This document shows positions 1-7,771 of a stretch of 49,278 nucleotides of DNA, piece by piece. The translations under genes and the position numbers were made by a program. The DNA is from Paenibacillus nuruki (GTDB taxonomy: Bacteria > Bacillota > Bacilli > Paenibacillales > Paenibacillaceae), in the NCBI RefSeq assembly GCF_001721045.1, contig NZ_MDER01000042.1:1-49278 (forward strand). Reading direction: 5' to 3'. Every line of letters starts with the position of its first letter. The stretch's first letter is position 1. Under the pieces are notes generated by a model. It did not search any database. It saw only the letters and a program-made list of their open reading frames with translations, and was not told the DNA's origin.

Positions 1-2
1 CA

Positions 3-326
3 CCAACGCCGGTAGTAACAACACCAACACCAGAGCCAGTAGCAACAACGCCGACACCAGCACCAGTGCAGACGACAACACCGACGCCAGAGCCGGTAGC
101 AACAACGCCGACACCAGCACAGACGACAACACCGACGCCAGAGCCAGTAGCAACAACGCCGACACCAGTACCAGTGCAGACTACACCAACGCCGACGCCG
201 GTAGTAACAACACCGACACCGGAGCCAGTGGCAACAACGCCGACACCAGTACCAGTACAGACTACACCAACGCCGACGCCAGTAGTAACAACACCGACAA
301 CGGAGCCAGTACAGACAACTGCACCA
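3..326 (+). repeat. 27-nt coding tandem repeat with 81-nt higher-order unit
   Basis: The repeats encode TTPTPEPVA, TTPTPVPVQ and TTPTPTPVV in succession. The three 27-nt modules form an 81-nt unit that recurs almost exactly between about 133 and 300, with less regular copies before it. The near-identity at DNA level points to recent slippage or recombination, so the repeat number may vary between strains. Confidence 0.85.
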
Positions 327-629
327 ACAACCAATACAATCAGTACACCAGTGAGTACAACAACGAATACGACAACCAATAATACAACAACAAGTTCAAC
401 ATCTGTTAATATTCCAATCACTGTACCTAATGTGATTACAGTCGATACATCTATTCCTTTAGTATCTGCACCGACAACATCAACAACAGCACCGTTGATA
501 TCGGTAACCAGTCCATTGTTAACGCCAAAACCATCGACTACTGTTGTCCCGACAACAACATCGACTAGCACAACAACGGCTCCTACAACAAGTACACCTA
601 CTAAGAATCTACTTGGACTTTTGAAATAA
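3..629 (+). CDS. Thr/Pro-repeat protein, C-terminal part (5' end outside window)
   Basis: The frame is open from the first full codon, so the gene begins upstream of the window; the internal GTG at 66 is only a convenience start. What is visible is about 100 residues of nine-residue repeats of the form TTPTPxPVx, then about 100 residues of Thr/Ser/Asn-rich sequence, ending in the short hydrophobic tail KNLLGLLK. No catalytic domain, LPxTG motif or membrane segment is visible. Such Pro-Thr-rich stretches are typical of extended linkers or stalks of secreted or wall-associated proteins, but that role is inferred. A hairpin terminator follows the stop codon. The family cannot be named from this fragment. 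Confidence 0.7.
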   Translation, partial: PTPVVTTPTPEPVATTPTPAPVQTTTPTPEPVATTPTPAQTTTPTPEPVATTPTPVPVQTTPTPTPVVTTPTPEPVATTPTPVPVQTTPTPTPVVTTPTTEPVQTTAPTTNTISTPVSTTTNTTTNNTTTSSTSVNIPITVPNVITVDTSIPLVSAPTTSTTAPLISVTSPLLTPKPSTTVVPTTTSTSTTTAPTTSTPTKNLLGLLK

Positions 630-655
630 TGGGTAGTCTATGATAGAACAACGTA

Positions 656-737
656 AAATCCCTTTGGTGCATACGGGATCAGGTCAAGACAGACCTTAAT
701 CTTGTAGGAGTATGCAGCAAAGGGATTTATTTGTTTT
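656..737. terminator. Bidirectional intrinsic terminator between convergent genes
   Basis: AAATCCCTTTG at 656-666 pairs with CAAAGGGATTT at 718-728, and inside it GCATAC pairs with GTATGC. T-rich sequence follows on the plus strand, and a TTTT run follows the opposite arm on the minus strand. It sits between the stop codons of the repeat protein and the convergent ABC exporter. Confidence 0.65.
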
Positions 738-2553
738 AAGCTTGAATGACTTGCTGATTCGATTGTCTAGCATGAAGATATAATTTGGCATATGTTCCAT
801 GCTGAGCGACTAACTGAGCATGAGTTCCTTGCTCAATAATTTCGCCGTGTTCCATGACCAGAATACGATCGGCATGCATAATCGTAGATAGACGGTGAGC
901 AATTACAATCGTTGTGCGTCCATGAGATACAGTATCTAGCGCTTGTTGAACCAGTTGTTCAGTATGTGAATCTAGATTGGCTGTTGCTTCATCTAGAATC
1001 AATACTTTCGGACGGAACACTACGATACGGGCAAATGAAATCAATTGACGCTCACCTGCGGATAATCCACTTCCACGCTCGGATAGACGGGTATCATATT
1101 TTAGCGGTAATCGTGTAATCATTTCATGCGCACCTACAAATTTACAAGCTTCAATAACTTGTTCATCACTAATCTGTGGTTGGAACATTCGTACATTATC
1201 TATAATCGAACCGGAAAATAAAAACGGTTCTTGTTGAATTAATCCGACTATTCGGTGTAGTGTTTCTTGTGGCATATGTCGTAGATCAATATCATCAATC
1301 GTTACAGAGCCTTTATTCACATCGTAGAAACGGTTGAGTAGAGCAATCAATGTACTTTTACCAGCACCTGTTGTCCCAACAACCCCGATCATTTCGCCTG
1401 CTTGAATATGCAGATCTAGATGAGGAATCACCGTCTGATCTTGATCATATCCGAATGAAATATGATTGAAATCCACCTTGCCTTTGACTTTGTTTAGATC
1501 GACCGTCACTGCTTGTTCAGGTGCAGGATCTTGAATCTGTGGTTGAAGCTTGAGAATGCGCCAGATCCGATCCATTGAGACAGTGGTCGATTGAAATGTA
1601 TTCCATTGCATCGTAATCTGATTAATCGGTTGAAAAAACTGGCGAATATAACTGATAAAAGCGTATAAAACCCCGACTTCGATCTGCTTATTAAATACAG
1701 CCATACCTCCAAGCCAGACCATTAATACGAGTGCAATATTGCCCAAAATATCAAAGGTACGGTTAAAAAATACATTGGATTTTAATTGTTCCACATTAGC
1801 TTGCCAGTAATCAGCATTGTATTCATTAAATCGTTTTTTCTGTTCTTTTTCTTGATGGAAAATCTGGATTAAGCCCATGCCCGATAAGTTTTCTGCTGTA
1901 AATCCGACTAACTTGGATAAGCGACTACGTGTATATTGATACACCTGTCGTAATTTGCCCCGGAACAAAATCGCTAGTGTGGCAATCACAGGTAACGTAA
2001 TCATCGAATACCATGCAAGTGTTGTATCCAGACGGAACATAAAGTAAATAATAAACACAAGCATCATACCATCACGAATCAGACTTAATAGTACTTGCGT
2101 GAAAAATTGGCTGATCGTCTCAGTATCACTCGATACATTGGTCACCAAGCCACCACTACTAGAGCGATCAAAGAAGCTCATCGGTAATTTGGTAATATGA
2201 GCGAATAGATCATTACGAATACTAGCCACAATATGTTGTCCTACATATTGCAACAGATTACTTTGTACATAAGAAAAGATAAAACTAACGACTGCGAGTC
2301 CAAGATAAACAGCCGCCATCCCTGTTAAAAAAGGCAAACCATTTTGTCCGGCAGCAATATGATCATCGATCACAATTTTGACCAGATACGGTTGTAACAG
2401 ATCAGCCGCAATCGCCAGCATCGTGGCAAAGAAGATACCGACAAATGTCCAACGATGTGGACGAGCATACGCTAAAATGGCACGCAGTGCTTCATATCGG
2501 ATCGGAGCGCTGGTGGATGTACTGGCTTTGGTCGTAGAAGATGTCTGGCTCAT
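736..2553 (-). CDS. ABC exporter half-transporter, subunit 2 of a heterodimer (YfiC/LmrD-type)
   Basis: 605-residue fused membrane-ATPase half-transporter. The N-terminal half has about six membrane segments. The ATPase domain carries Walker A GTTGAGKST (about residue 393-401), a noncanonical signature LSAGE (about 498), Walker B LILDEA (about 518) with the catalytic Glu, and the H-loop IAHRLST. The canonical Walker B combined with a degenerate signature is the usual pattern of one partner in heterodimeric multidrug exporters such as LmrCD or BmrCD (family knowledge). Its start overlaps the stop of the upstream partner by 4 nt (ATGA), indicating translational coupling. Substrate unknown; multidrug or peptide/lipid export is inferred. 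Confidence 0.9.
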   Translation of the reverse strand: MSQTSSTTKASTSTSAPIRYEALRAILAYARPHRWTFVGIFFATMLAIAADLLQPYLVKIVIDDHIAAGQNGLPFLTGMAAVYLGLAVVSFIFSYVQSNLLQYVGQHIVASIRNDLFAHITKLPMSFFDRSSSGGLVTNVSSDTETISQFFTQVLLSLIRDGMMLVFIIYFMFRLDTTLAWYSMITLPVIATLAILFRGKLRQVYQYTRSRLSKLVGFTAENLSGMGLIQIFHQEKEQKKRFNEYNADYWQANVEQLKSNVFFNRTFDILGNIALVLMVWLGGMAVFNKQIEVGVLYAFISYIRQFFQPINQITMQWNTFQSTTVSMDRIWRILKLQPQIQDPAPEQAVTVDLNKVKGKVDFNHISFGYDQDQTVIPHLDLHIQAGEMIGVVGTTGAGKSTLIALLNRFYDVNKGSVTIDDIDLRHMPQETLHRIVGLIQQEPFLFSGSIIDNVRMFQPQISDEQVIEACKFVGAHEMITRLPLKYDTRLSERGSGLSAGERQLISFARIVVFRPKVLILDEATANLDSHTEQLVQQALDTVSHGRTTIVIAHRLSTIMHADRILVMEHGEIIEQGTHAQLVAQHGTYAKLYLHARQSNQQVIQA

Positions 2554-4289
2554 GCGCGCAACCCTTCTTCCTGTAATTGATACAAGGATGAATAGATGCC
2601 TTGTTGTTGCAACAATTGTTGATGGGTTCCTTGTTGTACAATCGTACCTTCGTCAAGCACGATAATCAGATCAGCATGTTTAACAGCACTGATTCGATGC
2701 GAAATAATCAAGTTCGTATATTGATCTCGTTCACGAATTAAGTTGTTCAATATTCCTGTTTCGGTTACAGCATCAACAGCACTCATACTATCATCCAGAA
2801 TTAGAATCGGCCCTTTTTTGACCAATCCACGAGCAAGACTGGTACGTTGACGTTGCCCACCGGATAAAGTGATACCACGCTCACCTAATTTGGTATCGAA
2901 CCCTTCTGGAAAATTAGAGATTGGCTCATAGATCATCGCTTGTCGTGCATGATCTTCTACTTTTTCAAGCGGTGTATTCCGATCACTGAACGCAATATTA
3001 TCTCGAATCGTCGTGCTGAATAAAAATCCATCTTGAGGTACATAAGCGATGCGAGAACGTAGACTTTGCAGTGAAATTTGCCGAATATCAGTGCCACCTA
3101 ACCAGACCGTATTTTCAGGTGGATCGTAAAGGCGCAATAATAGCTTCACCAGTGTGCTTTTACCAGAACCTGTTTTGCCGACAATGCCTACTGTTTGTCC
3201 AGCTTCGATATGCAGGTTAATATCCGATAGGGCATAACGTTCACTGCCCGGATAAGCAAATGATAAATGTTCGATTTTGAGATCAGGGGTAGAAGCGAGC
3301 GGTTGCGCATCAGGATGATCTTCGATATCAGGCTTTTCGGCAAGTAAACGATTTACTCGATCCAAAGAAGCGCCTGAACGTTGCATCATATTGATCACGT
3401 TACCAATTTGTTGTAAAGGACCTGACATAATGCGTAAATACAAAGTCAAAGCAATAAAGTTACCAATCGTAATCGTACCTTGAATCGTTAGATAACCTCC
3501 ATATAGTAACGAAATGACTAACGACAATGCACCTAGAAAAGGGACAGCCGCTTGAAATAGAGATGACATTCGTACCAGATGCAACTGATTATCACGAATA
3601 TGATTGACTGTTGTACCAAATCGCTGACGTGCCGTAGGTTCAATAGCAAAAGTCTTCGTCACTCGAATCCCGCTTAACTGTTCTTCTGCCGATTCTGTCA
3701 TGACAGCTAACGATTCCTGTACATTTTGCGAGCGTTTGCGAATGCGTGGGCCAAAGTAAATCACTAGAAAAGGAATCCCCACCATCGGAACCACACTCAC
3801 CAGAATAAGATACAGTGGAATATGACTAAGTAACATCATCACAATACATGATAAAAATAGAAAAATAGCATTGGTGGTCATGGTCACACCATTCGAAATC
3901 GATTCACGTACTGAGTTCACATCATTGGTCATCGAGCTTAATAATTTACCTGTACCTTGTTTGGAAAAGTAATATTCACTTAGTGTAGAGAACTTGCTAA
4001 AAAGACTTTGACGCATTTCAAATTCGAATTTGCGTCCTAAGCGCATGACTGTGAATTGTCCAGCACCGAAAAAAAGATTATACATAATCCCAATTCCAGC
4101 TAATATCAGACTGTATTCAATAATCATTTGATACTGTATTCCACCATTCAGCAGAGCATCTGTAAATTGCCCCAGTACACGGGGAATTGCAGCTTGCCCG
4201 ATATTAGACAGAATGATCAGACTGACAGCGAGTAGATAATATCGCCAATGCTTTTGGACATAATCAGTTAGAATACTCCGATCTTTCAT
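2550..4289 (-). CDS. ABC exporter half-transporter, subunit 1 of a heterodimer (YfiB/LmrC-type)
   Basis: 579-residue half-transporter with N-terminal membrane domain and C-terminal ATPase. The nucleotide domain has Walker A GKTGSGKST (about 371), canonical signature LSGGQ (about 476), Walker B ILILDDS (about 498) and H-loop ISHRISA. Asp replaces the catalytic Glu after Walker B, so this subunit contributes the degenerate ATP site, complementing the partner's degenerate signature. AAGAAGGAA lies before the ATG. First gene of a two-gene operon. The lengths resemble the B. subtilis YfiB/YfiC pair, but orthology is not proven here. Confidence 0.9.
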   Translation of the reverse strand: MKDRSILTDYVQKHWRYYLLAVSLIILSNIGQAAIPRVLGQFTDALLNGGIQYQMIIEYSLILAGIGIMYNLFFGAGQFTVMRLGRKFEFEMRQSLFSKFSTLSEYYFSKQGTGKLLSSMTNDVNSVRESISNGVTMTTNAIFLFLSCIVMMLLSHIPLYLILVSVVPMVGIPFLVIYFGPRIRKRSQNVQESLAVMTESAEEQLSGIRVTKTFAIEPTARQRFGTTVNHIRDNQLHLVRMSSLFQAAVPFLGALSLVISLLYGGYLTIQGTITIGNFIALTLYLRIMSGPLQQIGNVINMMQRSGASLDRVNRLLAEKPDIEDHPDAQPLASTPDLKIEHLSFAYPGSERYALSDINLHIEAGQTVGIVGKTGSGKSTLVKLLLRLYDPPENTVWLGGTDIRQISLQSLRSRIAYVPQDGFLFSTTIRDNIAFSDRNTPLEKVEDHARQAMIYEPISNFPEGFDTKLGERGITLSGGQRQRTSLARGLVKKGPILILDDSMSAVDAVTETGILNNLIRERDQYTNLIISHRISAVKHADLIIVLDEGTIVQQGTHQQLLQQQGIYSSLYQLQEEGLRA

Positions 4290-4358
4290 ATTTATATGTT
4301 CCTTCTTTCTTAAGCGGTATATCTTTTTACAACCCTTGAACTCTAATTGTTAAACAGT

Positions 4359-5477
4359 TCAGATAAAATATAATCCATATAGATAAGGTAAAGGGACAGT
4401 AGGGAAAGCCACATTCATCTTATGGGTAAGTGTAGCATCAGGATCAAAAAGCAGATCATACCATTCTTGCGCACTATTGAAAGGGTAAGAAGCAGATGGT
4501 GTATGTAGTGCATAACCATTGTCTAATTGAACTTTGATATCATGAGCATTCAAAAAGTCGTGCACACCCGTCTGTTCTAAAAGAAGATCATGATCTAATA
4601 CCAGCAAGGTACCGCCATTTTTCTCAATACTTACAGGAATATTTGCTTTAAGAAATAGATCGATTAATGATTTGTCTTGCCACGGAATACGAACGGTAAG
4701 AGAAGAGAGCTGATAATGAGTGATCGCGTCTGCAAATAATGGATAGACCACTTCAGGATCACCACCATATTCAATCACACTACCGATTCGGGATGTTGCA
4801 GTATCTTCTTCATGTGGAATAGACAAAATCACAAAACCAGCGACCTGATGATCAGCCGTCTCTGCGACTCGAATATGTTGTTGCTGTTTGTTAATATTAG
4901 CCATCGGGTGAGCAGCAATAAACTGCTGTAAATCGCCAAGCCCCCAACGAATATGAGCATATTGTGCTTGAATATGATGAGCAACAGCAAAAATATCCTG
5001 TGGTAAAAGATCACGATAACTTAAATGCAAACTAGCATCTGGTAATGTGCTAAAGGAAGCTGTAGATAATTCAAATACACTGATTTGTCCAAAGGGTACG
5101 CTTCCTACACGTGTATATAATGAGCGATCTCCTGATATAAATAACACTGAAGCTCCAGCTGAACGTGCATGTTGTCTACACAACTCTAATAGCTGTCCAG
5201 CTAATCCTTGCCCGCGATAATCAGGATGAGTGCAGACTGCCCCGATCGAATAGGCGGATACTGTATATGTACCGGATTGAATCTGTACCGGAACCATTCC
5301 CATAAAAGAAACCAATACACCTTCCGGTGTAAATGCACCATAAGAGTGACTTATACCTGTCTGAAAAAGAGCAGGGAAAGAGGACTCCATATATCGGTCT
5401 CCATCTGCGCAAAATACATCTTCTGCTAACAAAGCGGCTTGCTTCAGTTCATGTGTAAGAACACGTCTAATTTGCAT
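4359..5477 (-). CDS. GNAT N-acetyltransferase, Eis-like multidomain type
   Basis: The chosen ATG at 5477 is preceded by GAGGAGGG at good spacing and gives 372 residues starting MQIRRVL. The longer open frame to 5561 adds a hydrophobic leader without a ribosome site and is rejected. Residues 1-140 form an acetyltransferase fold with the acetyl-CoA loop HPDYRGQGLAGQ (about 84-95). The remaining ~230 residues suggest a second GNAT-like half and a C-terminal sterol-carrier-like domain, as in Eis-type (COG4552) enzymes. It probably acetylates an amine in the cytosol; the substrate is unknown. It lies just upstream of the ABC exporter on the same strand, so a link to drug or peptide resistance is possible but unproven. 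Confidence 0.8.
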   Translation of the reverse strand: MQIRRVLTHELKQAALLAEDVFCADGDRYMESSFPALFQTGISHSYGAFTPEGVLVSFMGMVPVQIQSGTYTVSAYSIGAVCTHPDYRGQGLAGQLLELCRQHARSAGASVLFISGDRSLYTRVGSVPFGQISVFELSTASFSTLPDASLHLSYRDLLPQDIFAVAHHIQAQYAHIRWGLGDLQQFIAAHPMANINKQQQHIRVAETADHQVAGFVILSIPHEEDTATSRIGSVIEYGGDPEVVYPLFADAITHYQLSSLTVRIPWQDKSLIDLFLKANIPVSIEKNGGTLLVLDHDLLLEQTGVHDFLNAHDIKVQLDNGYALHTPSASYPFNSAQEWYDLLFDPDATLTHKMNVAFPTVPLPYLYGLYFI

Positions 5478-5617
5478 ATATTGCCCTCCTCGTGAGAATA
5501 ATAGAGAAAAAAGTAAGCCGAATAAATGAAAGAATAAGTCGTTTACAGATAGTTCTAGCATACATTAGTTATAGAGCAAATACGATGGTTCACAAGGGGC
5601 AATATATTGTAGAAATA

Positions 5618-5655
5618 CAAAAATCTCCAAACCTGAATATATCAGATTTAGAGAT
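5618..5655 (-). terminator. Intrinsic terminator of the nasB-nasC operon
   Basis: Read on the minus strand, ATCTCTAAATCTGA pairs with TCAGGTTTGGAGAT around a TATAT loop, followed by TTTTTG. It lies just after the nasC stop codon at 5672. Confidence 0.85.
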
Positions 5656-5671
5656 CATGATCGTCTGTATA

Positions 5672-7771
5672 TTATAGATAACGTAATGAAGCCGGGCGAA
5701 TACATACAGCAGATACTTTAAAGCCTGGCATTTTACAATAAGCATCCAGTGTAGGATCAGTAGCTTGATTTACATTTTGGGCACCACCCCAATGCATCGG
5801 GACGAATAATGTATCTTCACGAATATGATTTTTGATCCGGCAACGAATAGTAAATGAACCCCGAACCGAAGAGACTTCAACCCAATCGTTATCTTTAATA
5901 TGATATCGCTTAGCAGTCTGAGAATGAATCTCCATAAAATTCTCTGGTTCGCGCGCTGTTAATGTAGCACTGCGTCGGGTCTGTACCCCTGTTAAATAAT
6001 GCGCAAGCACACGTCCATTAGTCATCAGCAGAGGATAATCTGAAGAAATCGTATCTTTGGTTGCTACATTAGCAATCGATGTAAATACAGCACGACCATC
6101 TGCATGAGCAAACGAATCTGCAAACATCGTAGGTACACCTGAATGATCTAGCGAAGGACAAGGCCAGTATATTCCTTCTTCTCTACGTAGACGATCATAA
6201 GTAATACCGTAATAATCAGCAAGACCGCCACGACTGGCTAACCGTAATTCATTAAAGACATCTTCCGCCTGTGCAAAATCAAAACCTGTATGCTGACCAA
6301 GTACTCGGGCTAACTCACATAGGATCTGCCAGTCATGTTTACTTTCATATGGAATAGGGCGGGCTGCTTCTCGTAACAGTACCCGACCTTCTAAATTGGT
6401 TAATGTACCTGTATTTTCTAAATAGGCAGTAACAGGCAACACGATATCTGCTAATTGCGCAGTCTCTGATAGAAATAAGTCAGCTACAATCAACAAGTCT
6501 AACTTTTCTAATCCAGCACGTACCAGTGGAATATTAGGATTAGATACTATAGGATTGGAACCCATTACGAATAAAGTAGTGATCTGTTGTTGATCAATAA
6601 GTTCCATCATCTCGTAAGCAGATACTCCTTTATCTGGTAAATCTTCAGGGTCAATATTCCAGACAGAAGAGATATAAGCACGATCTGCTGGATTTTCAAT
6701 AGAACGATAGCCGGGTAATTGATCTGCTTTCTGTCCGTGTTCTCGTCCACCTTGCCCGTTGCCTTGTCCGGTAACGGCTCCATATCCACAACCAGGTTTA
6801 CCAATTTTACCTGTTGCTAATACCAGATTTAGAAAATAACGGACAGCTAAATGCCCATCGGTCTGTTGTTCGACGCCACGAGCTGTAAAAATAATACCTG
6901 TACTTGCCTGAGCATAGACTTGGGCTGCTTGATAAATCAATGCTACAGGTACATCACAGATGCTAGCTGTCTGTTCTATATCAATACTGCGGACAAGCTC
7001 GGCTAACTCCTCGTATCCATTAGTACGCTTTTTAATAAATTCATGATCGATCCAATCTTGTTCTAACATGATTTTGAGCATGGTGTTAGCTAGCAATGCA
7101 TCTGTACCAGGGCGAATTTGCAAATGAATATCTGCTATTGTAGCCGTTGCAGTCACTCTGGGATCTATAACTATAATCTGTGCTCCATTTTCTTTGGCTT
7201 GGTTAAAATAAGGCATTAAGGTAGGCTGACATTCAGCAATATTGGTACCCGCCAGAATAATACATTTAGCTAATGGAATATCGGATAACTGACATGTTAA
7301 TCCACGATCGATCCCGAATGTTTTACTTCCAGCCGAAGCGGCGGCAGACATACAAAAACGTCCATTATAATCAATATATTTGGTACCTATCGCAACACGG
7401 GCGAATTTGCCTAATAGATACGCAGTCTCATTGGTGAGCGAACCTCCACCATAGATACCGATCGAATCTCGTCCAGATTGTTGTATAGACTGTTGTAGAC
7501 GGTTGGCTATATAATCATTCACTTCTTGCCATGAAGCACGTACAAGCTCTCCTTGACGACGAATAAGTGGATATTTCAATCGTTCACGGTTGAACACATG
7601 TTGATGAGCATTCATGCCTTTAATACATAGACGACCTTGTGAAGCCGCATTGGGTGTACCTTCTGCCTGATAAGTCATCAGAGGCAGAGTAGGATGTAAT
7701 GTTGTAGATTCGGAGGAATGAAGAGTGATTTTACATTGTACGCTGCAAAAAGGACATTGCGTGTGCATCAT
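5672..7771 (-). CDS. nasC: Assimilatory nitrate reductase, molybdopterin catalytic subunit
   Basis: Reduces nitrate to nitrite in the cytoplasm. The start at 7771 (MMHTQC) follows AAGGAGG with 8-nt spacing and gives 699 residues, close to B. subtilis NasC (about 710). The longer frame to 7930 lies inside nasB and is rejected. Cys6, Cys9, Cys13 and Cys49 form the N-terminal 4Fe-4S motif, and Cys140 in GRFCMSAAAS is the expected Mo ligand of assimilatory enzymes. C-terminal residues about 580-699 form the molybdopterin-dinucleotide binding domain. The start overlaps the end of nasB by 41 nt, an unusually long coupling overlap. Electrons should come from the NasB-type protein encoded just upstream. 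Confidence 0.92.
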   Translation of the reverse strand: MMHTQCPFCSVQCKITLHSSESTTLHPTLPLMTYQAEGTPNAASQGRLCIKGMNAHQHVFNRERLKYPLIRRQGELVRASWQEVNDYIANRLQQSIQQSGRDSIGIYGGGSLTNETAYLLGKFARVAIGTKYIDYNGRFCMSAAASAGSKTFGIDRGLTCQLSDIPLAKCIILAGTNIAECQPTLMPYFNQAKENGAQIIVIDPRVTATATIADIHLQIRPGTDALLANTMLKIMLEQDWIDHEFIKKRTNGYEELAELVRSIDIEQTASICDVPVALIYQAAQVYAQASTGIIFTARGVEQQTDGHLAVRYFLNLVLATGKIGKPGCGYGAVTGQGNGQGGREHGQKADQLPGYRSIENPADRAYISSVWNIDPEDLPDKGVSAYEMMELIDQQQITTLFVMGSNPIVSNPNIPLVRAGLEKLDLLIVADLFLSETAQLADIVLPVTAYLENTGTLTNLEGRVLLREAARPIPYESKHDWQILCELARVLGQHTGFDFAQAEDVFNELRLASRGGLADYYGITYDRLRREEGIYWPCPSLDHSGVPTMFADSFAHADGRAVFTSIANVATKDTISSDYPLLMTNGRVLAHYLTGVQTRRSATLTAREPENFMEIHSQTAKRYHIKDNDWVEVSSVRGSFTIRCRIKNHIREDTLFVPMHWGGAQNVNQATDPTLDAYCKMPGFKVSAVCIRPASLRYL

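Noticed and set aside
3-326. CRISPR-like array
   Set aside because: The repeats are contiguous coding modules without unique spacers and translate to a regular TTPTPxPVx protein.
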